Assembly: GCA_037974335.1 (NCBI GenBank)
Contig: CM075760.1
Location: 6,693,432 to 6,757,431 of the forward strand
Direction of reading: 5' to 3'
Origin: Prionace glauca
Lineage: Eukaryota; Chordata; Chondrichthyes; Carcharhiniformes; Carcharhinidae
DNA: 64,000 nt
The translations under genes and the position numbers were made by a program. The notes beneath the pieces are model-generated. The model had not been told where the DNA came from, ran no database searches, and saw only the letters and a list, made by a program, of their open reading frames with translations. Shown here piece by piece: positions 54,885 to 64,000 of the stretch. The stretch's first letter is position 1. Each line of letters starts with the position of its first letter.

Positions 54885-55855
54885 ATAGATCAGAGTACTT
54901 TCTAGATGGTATGAAGTTCAATGCAATGGATGTCCAAAGAGACTTGGGGGTTCAGGTTGAGAAAATAATCAAGGTTAACGGAAAGCTGGCCTTCACATTG
55001 AGAGGACTGGAGTATAACAACATAGAAGTTTTCCTGCAGCTACACAAAACACTGGATTAGACCCCACTTGCAGTACTGTGAGCAGATCTGGGTACCACAT
55101 ATTATAGAATCCTACAGTGCGGAAAGAGGCTAGTCAATCGAGTCTGCATCGATTACAATCCCACCCAGGCCCTATTCCCATAACCCAATGCATTTATCCT
55201 AGTCAGTTCCCCCAACACTAAGGAGTAATTTAATGTGGCCAGACCACCTAACCCTCACATCTTTGGACTGTGGGAGGAAACCAGAGCACCCAAACGAAAC
55301 CAATGCAGACACGGGAAGACATGGGCAAATTCCACAGTGACCCAAACCGGGAATCAAACCCGAAGCCCTGGCACTGTGAGGCACCAGTGCTAACCATTGT
55401 GCCACCATGCCAAGCCTATGAGGAGAGATTACACAAATTAGACCTGTTTTCTTTAGAATTTAGAAGGGTAAGGGCTTATCTGATCAAAGTATTCATGATA
55501 CAGACAGGAAAAGACAGGGTGGATGAAGATAAACTTTTTCCACTGGTTAGAGATTCTAGATCCAGGAGGCAGTCAATTAGGGTTAGACCTTTCGGGAGGG
55601 ATATTAGGAAGCACTTCTACTCAGAAAGGATGGTAGAGGTTTGGAAATCTCTTCTACAAAAGACAGTTGATACTAAATTAGTTGCCACCTTTAAATCTTG
55701 AGATAGATATATATTTTGTTCAGCAAAGGTATTAAGGGATATGGGCCAAAGGCAGGTATATGGAGGTAGGCCACTGAACAGCCATGATCTCATTTAATGG
55801 GGCGGTTCAGGCTCGAGGGGCTGAATGGCCTACTCCTGTTCCTATGTTCGTACGT
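54885..55855 (+). mobile_element. LINE 3' part split by a SINE
   Basis: Left part 54885-55100: MDVQRDLGVQVEKI, KLAFTLRGLEY, FLQLHKTLD. Right part from 55413: AYEERLHKLDLFSLEFRRVRA, FYSERMVEVWKSL. The 3' end is GGCCTACTCCTGTTCCTATG. About 75 bp expected between the parts are missing. Confidence 0.8.
55101..55412 (-). mobile_element. HE1-type SINE inside the LINE
   Basis: GACTGTGGGAGGAAACCAGA, CACGGGAAGACATGGGCAAA and the head GCTAACCATTGTGCCACCATG. It splits the LINE at 54885-55855, so it is younger. Confidence 0.85.
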
Positions 55856-56027
55856 GGGGAGTTTCGACCCACACCGAGGTAGAAATGGAATAATTTTTTT
55901 AAAAACTGTTAAACTTAAAGCCACATCAGATAAAAATGAAGTTGATTTCTCAGACACTGCAGTGATTAAACTAACACAAGGAAACAACAGGCAGCAGTTA
56001 GCATCGGGTTCTTCAAACCAACACAGA

Positions 56028-56072
56028 CAGAGAGAGAGAGACAGACACACACATACAAACACACACACATAC
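56028..56072. repeat. GA/CA microsatellite
   Basis: AGAGAGAGAG passing into CACACACA and ACACAAACACAC units, directly before the LINE at 56102. Confidence 0.8.
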
Positions 56073-56101
56073 TGACACACAATTGTTTGTAAAATATATA
56101 A

Positions 56102-57077
56102 ATGATTCTGTTTGTAATATATCTAAATGGTTTGGAGCAAAATGTAACTGGTTTTATTCGTAAGTTTGTGAACGACATAAAGGTCGATGAATTTGCGGAT
56201 AGCAATGAGCACTATCAGAGGATACAGCAGGAAACAGATCGATCGGAGACTTGGGCGGAGAAATGGCAAATGGAGTTTAATCCGGACAAATGTGAGGTAA
56301 TGCATTTTGGAAGATTTAATCCGGATAGGAAACATACAGTAACTGGCAGAACCCTTAAGAGTATTGATAGGCAGAGGGATCTGGGTGTACAGGTACACAG
56401 GTCACTGAAATTGGCAACACAGGTGAAGAAGGTAGTCAACATGGCATATGGCATGCATGCCTTCACCGGCCAGTTTAAAAATTGGCAAGTCATGTTGCAG
56501 ATTTATAGAACCTTAGTTAGGCCGCACTTGGATATAATCTTCAATTCTGGTCGCCACACCACCAGAAGGATGTGGAGGCTTTGGAGAGGGTACAAAAAAG
56601 ATTGACCAGGATGTTGCCTGACATGGAGGGCATTAACGATGAGGAGAGGTTGGAGAAACTTGGTTTCTTCTCACTTGGAACGATGGAGGTTGAGGGGGCG
56701 ACCTGACAGAAGTCTACAAGCTTATGAGGGGCTTGGACAGAGTGGATAGTCAGGAACTTTTTCCCAGTGTGGAAGAGTCAATTACCTGGGGGCATAGGTT
56801 TAAGATATGAGGGGCAAGGTTTAAAGGAGATGTACAAGGCAAGTTTTTTTAGATAGAGGATGGTGAGTGCCTGGAACTTGTTGCCGGGAGAGGTCGTGGA
56901 AGCAGATGTGATAGCGACTTTTAAGGGGTGTCTTGACAAATAAATGAATCAGGTGGGAATAGAGGGATATGGTCCCCAGAAGGGTATGGGGCTTTAGTTC
57001 AGTTGGACAGCACGGTCGGTGCAGGCTTGGAGGGCCGAAGGGCCTGTTCCTGTGCTGTAATTTTCTTTGCTTTGTTC
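56102..57077 (+). mobile_element. 5'-truncated LINE, second family
   Basis: Opens at the RT active-site region, with RKFVNDIKVDEFADS where FADDTK is normal, then WQMEFNPDKCEVMHFGR, RDLGVQVHRSLKLATQVKK and RTLVRPHL, before shifting. The 3' end is GGGCCGAAGGGCCTGTTCCT and TTTTCTTTGCTTTGTTC. This is the longest copy of its family here. Confidence 0.88.
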
Positions 57078-57282
57078 ACACACAAATAGACTGACACATA
57101 ATCTGATATTCAGAAAGACACACACACACACAAACAGTGAACCAATTTATTTAATAGTTGAAGCCAAAATTTGAATGCCACATCTGGGACTGAGAAAAAC
57201 AGCTCTGAACAATGAAATTGTAGGACATGTAAACAGATGAAACAAGAATCTGGCACTGAAAAAGACAAGATAAAACTGTATA

Positions 57283-57590
57283 ATAGAATCCCTACACTGG
57301 AGAAGGAGGCCATTCAGCCCATTGATCCTGCACTGACAACAATCCCACCCAGGCCCTTTTCCCATAACCTCACATGCCAATCCTCCCTGATTAAAAGGGG
57401 CAATTTATCATGGCCAATCAACCTAACCCATGCATCTTTGGACTGTGGGAGGAAACTGGAGCACCCGAAGGAAATCCACGTAAACACAGGAAGAAAGTGC
57501 AAACTCCACACTGTTACCCAAGGCCGGAAATGAACCCGGGTCCTTGGCGCTGAGAGGCAGCAGTACTAACCACTGTGCCACCGCGGCCGT
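57283..57590 (-). mobile_element. HE1-type SINE, full length
   Basis: GAATCCCTACACTGGAGAAG at the 3' end, GACTGTGGGAGGAAACTGGA in the body, and GCAGTACTAACCACTGTGCC at the head. Confidence 0.87.
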
Positions 57591-58160
57591 ACTGGAACCT
57601 TTTTCCCATTTTTACTCCTGGTTCCACCATCCTTGGAACTCCACACATAAATACAGCAGGATCCCAATTTCTGTCTGTATTCTCAGCACCAAAACCAAGT
57701 TCCCAACCTCCATCCTGAATCCTAACCCTAACACCTCACCCTAACTAATACCTCACCCTAATCCTAATGCTGGACCTGCTCCCAAACAGTACATTGAATT
57801 TATTGTTAGTTAAAAAGGAAATCTTGACAAACACCATGTGTACACCTTTGGTGAATTACAATTTCTCCATCTTCCCTCTCCTTACCTTTCAGCTCCTGTG
57901 CAGCATATATTTTAATCTGTTAACAGTAAATACCAGTTGTTGTCACTGCCTTATATCAGAAAACTCAGGAATGTCACATAAACACTTGGAAACTTCAGAT
58001 CAAAGACATTTTCAGACTGGAAGCGTCACTTACAGTCAGGAACAGTTTTACACCAATTTCTGATTTGACTGCATGTTTTGATTGAAATTCCCAACGAATC
58101 TTCATAAAATTTCTAGAAATTTATTGAATATTAACAGAAAAGTCTTGCTCTCTTATGAAG
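57591..58160. other. Intergenic, short CCTAACCCTAA-like patch
   Basis: At 57715-57770 CCTAACCCTAACACC and CACCCTAATCC resemble telomere-type repeats in a degenerate form. Nothing else recognised. Confidence 0.4.
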
Positions 58161-58164
58161 AACA

Positions 58165-58305
58165 GTACAAAGTCTCACAACACCAGGTCAAAGTCCAACA
58201 GGTTTATTTGGAATCACGAGCTTTCGGAGTGATGCTCCTTCATCAGGTGTGAGACTTCTTACTGTGTCCACTCCAGTCCAACTCCAGCATCTCCACATCT
58301 TATGA
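58165..58305 (-). mobile_element. Penelope-like 3' tail copy
   Basis: CTCACAACACCAGGTCAAAG, CCAACAGGTTTATTTGGAAT, CGAGCTTTCGGAGTGATGCT and CTCCTTCATCAGGTGTGAGA. Confidence 0.75.
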
Positions 58306-58572
58306 AGAAAGCTTCCACACAGTTTACCGGGTGACAAACACAGGATAGGTCTGTTCTCTCTACCCAGGACATGTCTTTGTCACAAATCCTGAAACAAGAC
58401 ATTTCTAAACTGGATAAGGTTGGATCTGATGACCCAGATGTTAACTAACTCTCTGAGTGAAAGTTAAACGGGCTCGAGGGGGAAAATCACTCTGGACAGG
58501 AAAGAGTTTTTCAAAGTGATCTGTGCTGGATTCAGACAGACACCAAATTGACTGGATCTAGAGGAATGAGAT

Positions 58573-59410
58573 CTGGAGACCGTCACCTCCAGCTGCAGAG
58601 ATCAACTTCAACCGTCCGAGTGTCTGATCGGAGACCAGTAAACCATTCTGAGGAGACTGTCACCTCCAAACACAGTTCAGCTTCCCCCCAATTTGGGATC
58701 AGTAAACCATTCGAAGGGGATTGAATATAAAAGTAGGGAGGTCTTGCTGCAGCTGTATAGGGCATTGGTGAGGCCGCAGCTGGAGTACTGTGTGCAGTTT
58801 TGGGCGCCGCACCTGCGCAAGGATGTTTTGGCCCTGGAGGGAGTGCAGAGGAGGTTTACTCGGCTGATACCGGAGTTGAGGGGATTGAGCTATGAGGAGA
58901 GGCTGAATAAACTAGGCTTGTACTCATTAGAGTTTAGAAGAATGAGGGGAGATCTCATTGAGACGTATAAGATGATGAATGGGATGGATAGGATAGAGGT
59001 GGAGAGACTGTTCCCGCTCAAAAAAGACAGTAGGACTAGGGGGCACAGCCTCAAGATAAAGGGGGGGCGGTTTAGAACAGAGTTGAGGAGGAACTTCTTC
59101 ACTCAAAGGGTGGTGAATCTCTGGAATTCTCTGCCCGTTGAAGTGGTGGAGGCTGCCTCGCTAAATATTTTTAAGAAACGGGTTGATGGGTTTTTGATAA
59201 GAGAAGGGATTAAGGGTTATGGGGAGAGGGCAGGAAGGTGGAGCTGAGTCACGACAGATCAGCCATGATCTTATTGAATGGCGGGGCAGGCTCGAAGGGC
59301 CAGATGGCCTACTCCTGCTCCTATTTCTTATGTTCTTATGTTCTTATTCCAAGGAGACTGCCACTTCCAGATACGGAGCTCAGCTTTCCCCGATCCAGAA
59401 AACCATTCTC
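58573..59410 (+). repeat. Three-unit tandem repeat split by a LINE
   Basis: Units of about 65-80 bp, each with GAGAC(C/T)G(T/C)CAC(C/T)TCCA and ending in AAACCATTC: 58576-58653, 58654-58714 and 59350-59410. The LINE at 58715-59346 sits at the boundary of units 2 and 3. Confidence 0.7.
58715..59346 (+). mobile_element. 5'-truncated LINE (family of 36700-40847), clean
   Basis: One uninterrupted 184-residue frame from GIEYKSREVLLQLYRALV to GYGERAGRWS, then the 3' end with three TTCTTATG-type units. Flanks read ATTCGAAGG and ATTCCAAGG, probably a 9-bp target duplication with one change. Very young copy. Confidence 0.92.
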
Positions 59411-59694
59411 ACTTGTTATGGGTCATCTGCCTTTTCTGCCTATTTAACTGATATACCATATCTAAACTGTTGTTTCTGAATACAGTGATTTAAAATCACC
59501 AATGACACTGACCGCCTTTTTAGGTAATCTCTGACTCCCAGAAATAAAATCTTACAGTTTCTAACATTCACCGTTGTTCTTCCTGACTCTAAACACAGTT
59601 GTAAAGAAGCTTCTGTTCTGCATCCAGGGCTACTGAACCATGGAAGAGAGTGGCTGGGGCAGATTTCTTACACACCTCAGATTAACCCACACGT
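59411..59694. other. 3' flank of zinc-finger locus C
   Basis: Should hold the 3' UTR of C (minus strand). No clear poly(A) signal assigned. Confidence 0.35.
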
Positions 59695-60675
59695 TCAGTC
59701 CTCAATGGGATTAACAGCAGCAAAAACAGCTGAATCCAACTCCTGCAGACACTCGTGAAGTTGTTGGTGTCTCAGCATTTGCTGTAAGTCAGTGAATCCA
59801 TTCCCACATTCAGAACAGATGACCGGTCTCTCCCTGGTGTGAACTTGCTGGGGTATCATTAGATTATTGCTGTTTTTAATGTTCTGCTCGTAATCAAAAC
59901 ATTCATAATGTTTTATATTATAGTGAATTTGCTGATGTTTCAGCAGATTGTATGACTGAGTGAATCCCTTCCCACACACAGAGCAAGTGAATGGTCTCTC
60001 CCCAGTGTGAACTCGTTGGTGCATCATGAGACCATTGCTGCTTTTAAAGCTCTGCTCACAGTCAAAACATTTAAAAGGTTTTATATCGGAATGAATTTGC
60101 TGGTGTTTCAGCAGGTGGTAAGATTGAATGAAGTTCTTCCCACACACAGAGCAGGTGTATGGTCTCTCTCCAGTGTGAATTCGCTGGTGTACAGTGAGTT
60201 CAGATGATCGCCTGAAGCCAGTCCCACAGTGAGAGCATCTGAATGGTCTCTCGTCAGTGTGAACACGTTGATGACACGTCACTTCACCAGAGGTTTTAAA
60301 GCACTTCCCACAGTCTGGACATTTAAAGGGTCTCTTGTCAGTGTGAACTCGCTGGTGTTTCTGCAGGTTGGATGTAGCAGTGAATCCCTTCCCACACAAG
60401 GGGCAGGTGAATGGCTTCTCCTCACTGTGAATGTGTTGGTGCCTCGGCAGATACTTTTTGCTTTTAAATGTTTTCTCACAGTCAGAACATTTGAAAGGTG
60501 TCTGATCAGTGTGAACGTACTGGTGTGTCAGCAGGCTGGATGACTGAGTGAATCCCTTCCCACAGGTGGAGCAGGTGAACGGCCTCTCCCCAGTGTGAGC
60601 GCGTCGATGCATTTCCAGTTCAGAAGGGTAACTGTATCCTTTCCCACAATCCCCACATTTCCATGGTTTCTCCAT
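59695..60675 (-). CDS. C2H2 zinc-finger protein C, 11 units
   Basis: Minus strand, 326 residues from ATG 60675 ([16 protein letters not shown]). An in-frame TTG lies just after the upstream TGA, but the ATG is shared with locus A and is preferred. Fingers: CGDC, CSTC, CSDC, CPLC, CPDC (KCFKTSGEV), CSHC ([10 protein letters not shown]), CSVC, CFDC, CSVC, a decayed unit (YECFDYEQNIKNSNNLMIPQQ, lacking one Cys and one His) and a last CSEC unit, then a 20-residue tail ending NPIED. KCFK and GTGFRR fingers in sequence recall locus B. A two-finger module CSVCGKxF/CFDCEQSF is doubled at fingers 7-10. No effector domain visible. The only locus of the four with an intact array and normal stop. Confidence 0.9.
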   Translation of the reverse strand: MEKPWKCGDCGKGYSYPSELEMHRRAHTGERPFTCSTCGKGFTQSSSLLTHQYVHTDQTPFKCSDCEKTFKSKKYLPRHQHIHSEEKPFTCPLCGKGFTATSNLQKHQRVHTDKRPFKCPDCGKCFKTSGEVTCHQRVHTDERPFRCSHCGTGFRRSSELTVHQRIHTGERPYTCSVCGKNFIQSYHLLKHQQIHSDIKPFKCFDCEQSFKSSNGLMMHQRVHTGERPFTCSVCGKGFTQSYNLLKHQQIHYNIKHYECFDYEQNIKNSNNLMIPQQVHTRERPVICSECGNGFTDLQQMLRHQQLHECLQELDSAVFAAVNPIED

Positions 60676-60960
60676 GGTGCCAGTGTCCTTGTGTCTCTCC
60701 AGTTTGGACAATCAGTTGAAGACTTGTCCACACACAGAACCTGTGTACAGTTTCTCCCCACTGTGAATGGTATGTTTTTTCTTCAGGCTTTGTAACTGGT
60801 TATAGCTCTTTCACAGTCACTTCACTGGAACACTGTCACTCAGGTGTGTGTGTGTGTGTGTATATGTCTCGATGCTTTTCCAGACACACTGATGTTTAAA
60901 ATCTTTTCCCACAGACAGAACAGACAAATATTTTTCTTTTCACATTCAAAGGCTGATGAT
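60676..60960 (-). other. Leader of locus C with decayed finger remnants
   Basis: Contains, in the finger frame, LYTGSVCGQVFN-TGA-LSKLERHKDTGT directly before the ATG (TGA at 60712-60714) and further upstream a CSVCGKRF-stop remnant, both matched in the leader of D. A GT microsatellite lies at 60844-60862. No acceptor identified with confidence. Confidence 0.7.
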
Positions 60961-60984
60961 ATTCAGGTTTGAAAGAGTGGAGGT

Positions 60985-61130
60985 GGTGAGCTACTTTCTT
61001 GAACTGCTGCAGTCCCTGGGGTGTAGGTGCACCAACAGTGCTATTTGGGATGAAATTCTAGGATTTTGAGCCAGCGACCGTGAAGGCTGCTCAAAAATAT
61101 ATTTTCAAGTCAGGATGGTGAAGATTGGAG
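60985..61130 (+). repeat. Unclassified interspersed repeat
   Basis: GGAGGTGGTGAGCTACTTTC, TTCTTGAACTGCTGCAGTCC, CCAACAGTGCTATTTGGGAT. Relative at 42800-42910. It separates the leader of C from the end of D. Confidence 0.6.
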
Positions 61131-61355
61131 GTGAACTTCCAGGAAATGCTGTTCTTGAATCAAGGGAAAATATCACAGATGGTGCTTTCAAAAAGAGACT
61201 TTACAGCTCCGAAAATCTGTGACATAACCAAGATATTTAAGAGCCAGCCAGTTATAGAGTTTGTTAATATCAGCAGGAGCAAGCCAAATATTATCAGGTT
61301 ATCAGTATTAAAATGTGATTAACAGCAGCAAAAATAACAGAATCCAACAATGCAG

Positions 61356-62359
<1,004 letters not shown>

Positions 62360-62584
62360 CTGTAAAACAGTTTAGAAACGTCATCACTGTCAGTCCAGGA
62401 TAGAAATTGTAAACAGACAATTCTTGTTTCTCTGGAACATATTTTCCTCTCTTGTTCCCCCATATCTTTAAGTTCCTGTCCCACACAGTCTCCACCCCCC
62501 GGAGCTGAAATCCAAACCCTATATCTTCATTTCTTTACTCCACTCCCAATTTCCTCTCTCTCTCTCCTCTGTCTGGGTTCAGTT

Positions 62585-62702
62585 TGACAACACCAGGTTT
62601 AACTCACTTGTGAGTTTACTATCAAATAAATCGGTTGGACTGGTGTTGTCAGACTTTTTACTGTGTTTACCCCCGTCCAACGCCGGCATACCCACATCAT
62701 GG
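62585..62702 (+). mobile_element. Penelope-like 3' tail copy, young
   Basis: TATCAAATAAATCGGTTGGACT, GTGTTGTCAGACTTTTTACTG, CCCGTCCAACGCCGGCATAC. Close to 2700-2810, though it lacks the AAAACCTG word between the two blocks. Confidence 0.75.
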
Positions 62703-62879
62703 GTTCAGTTCTCCAGCGCCTGTCTGCAGACTGACAATAAAACCAATGGGTCTTATTGGGGATGTTGGGGCCTCCAGCGGGTATTTGTGAATCCTCCCCC
62801 TCACCTCCCAGGGTTTCCTTCCTTCCCAGAGATCAGAGTCCTCACTGATTTGAGGCCAAAGTGTAACCTCTTATTTACT

Positions 62880-63500
62880 GTCCCGCTCCCCCATCACCAT
62901 CCTCCAGTGACTGAGCCAGGACGGGGCCGTTAACCTGGGCCTGTTCCCGGGAGGGAGAAGCCCCGAAGCTGCAAACCAGGGAGCTGACAATGATTCTGAA
63001 GGGTTTGCGGATCCACAAAGTGTTTCCAGACCCGCCCAGCCACCGCCTAACACTGACTCCGCTTCTCCGGAACGAACAAGAGCCAAGGACAGCAGTGACA
63101 CTGCGCATGCTCCACATCACAATGCCCCAGGGACTGATTGACGGCAGCTCCTGGCCAATAGGAAGATGGGGCGTGGCTGGAGGACCGAGCGGGAGCGGCT
63201 GGTCCTCCAACCAATCGGAGTGAACGAGGTGGAAGAACCTGAAGCATGCGCAGTGCGGGTAATAACGGAAGACGGATGGTTTTAACTTGGAAGCGAGATC
63301 AATACGAGGTAGAGGACGGTATGTGGGGAACGATAAACATTGCGGGTGGGTGGAGAGGCTTCGTAAACATGTTGTTCAAACCCAAACCCCGGAAAACAAC
63401 TTTCCGGTTCTCCCCGTTTGTACCAAATGGAGCCGCAGGTTGTAGTGTTGGACCCGGGCTGACTGCCGCCATTGAGGCTGAATGTGGGAGGCCGGCAGGG
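62880..63500 (+). promoter_or_regulatory. CpG-rich promoter block P5
   Basis: Contains CTGCGCATGCTCC, TGGCCAATAGGAAG, a GC box (GGGGCGTGGC), CCAACCAATCGGAG, GCATGCGCAGTGCGGG at about 63244, and CTGCCGCCATTGAG at about 63462. Collinear on the plus strand with P2, so it should drive a gene to the right of the window. It could also act on the minus strand for locus D, whose last exon starts at 62359. Confidence 0.65.
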
Positions 63501-63523
63501 ATTGTGAATGGAGAGTAAAGCCC

Positions 63524-63635
63524 TGACGTCACAATGGAATGGGTGAATGAGTGTGATGGCACAACAGAACGGGTGAATGTGTGACGTCACAATGGGACGG
63601 GTGAATGAGTGTGACGTCACAATGGAATTGGTGAG
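63524..63635 (+). repeat. Four 30-bp units each with a CRE-like core and ACAATGG
   Basis: Perfect TGACGTCA at 63524-63531, 63582-63589 and 63612-63619, and a mutated TGATGGCA at 63554-63561. Intervals 30, 28 and 30 bp. After three of the four cores comes ACAATGG, a SOX-type word; the mutated unit has ACAACAG. It lies directly downstream of promoter block P5. Confidence 0.9.
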
Positions 63636-63687
63636 AGTTCCAGATGAGGTGAGACTGGGCTGGAGTCGGGCGATGGCACTGACATGT

Positions 63688-63836
63688 GGCCCGGTGGCAC
63701 AGTGGTTAGCATAGCTGCCTAACAGTGCCTGGGACCCGGGTTCAATTCCAGCCTTGGGTCGCTGCCTGTGCATTCTTCCCGTGTCTGTGTGGATTTCCTC
63801 CGGGTGTTCCGGTTTCCTTCCACAGTCCAGACAGTG
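63688..63836 (+). mobile_element. HE1-type SINE, 5' half
   Basis: tRNA-like head GGCCCGGTGGCACAGTGG and GACCCGGGTTCAATTCC, then TTTCCTCCGGGTGTTCCGG. The 3' half is missing. Confidence 0.82.
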
Positions 63837-64000
63837 GAACCCCCTCTCTCTCTCCTCTGACTGGGAGCACCAATAGTTTCAAAGTAGTTCTGGAAAAAGA
63901 TAGGACAGGTCCACAGCTCAAGGCCCTAAACTGGAGCAGGGCCACTTTTATGGGCATTAGGCAGGATCTAGCAAATGTCGATCAGGTGAGTTTGTTTGAA

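Overview
The window looks like a piece of a cartilaginous-fish (most likely shark) nuclear genome. The basis is my recognition of repeat families: tRNA-headed HE1-type SINEs, CR1-clade LINEs ending in short octamer-like 3' repeats, and Penelope-like 3' tails. Intron-bearing genes, eukaryotic tRNAs and polydactyl C2H2 zinc-finger genes agree with this. The species cannot be told from the sequence alone. Most of the length is retroelement debris. The host genes are tRNAs, one GPCR and a zinc-finger cluster.

Left part (about 1-17.4 kb): a CR1 LINE cut by the window edge, then a Penelope-like 3' piece, then ten tRNA genes or relics in 13 kb on both strands: Leu-AAG, Phe-GAA, Glu-CTC relic, Thr-TGT, Lys-CTT (odd D arm), Glu-CTC, Asn-GTT, Gly-GCC, Gln-CTG and Arg-ACG (odd anticodon loop). 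Inside this tRNA field lies a two-exon GPR139-like receptor gene (7600-9160). Flanking DNA is present in diverged duplicate blocks, so the field seems to have grown by local segmental duplication.

Middle part (17.7-43 kb): a 5'-truncated LINE, a CpG-rich promoter-like region at 20.2-20.9 kb with a four-copy 33-bp repeat, three minisatellites, two near full-length CR1-type LINEs of different families (about 26.5-30.8 and 36.7-40.8 kb), a small Ty3/gypsy fossil, and a near-perfect 27-bp palindrome.

Right part (43-64 kb): a cluster of four C2H2 zinc-finger loci: A (minus, 43.6-44.5 kb), B (plus, 52.6-53.7 kb), C (minus, 59.7-60.7 kb) and D (minus, 61.4-62.0 kb). They appear to share one gene plan: a CpG-rich first-exon/promoter block with NRF1-like and YY1-like motifs, small leader exons, and one last exon holding leader and all fingers. 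Related promoter blocks lie at 25.5, 46.2, 48.6 and 63.2 kb. A, C and D carry an in-frame TGA at the same codon of a decayed leader finger, and a conserved branch-point-like element precedes several inferred acceptors. A and D have further stops inside the array, B has a frameshifted tail, and C is the cleanest.

The most unusual items are the shared leader TGA, the repeated branch-point element, the tandem CRE-like array at 63.5 kb, the 33-bp promoter repeat, and two tRNA genes with altered invariant positions.
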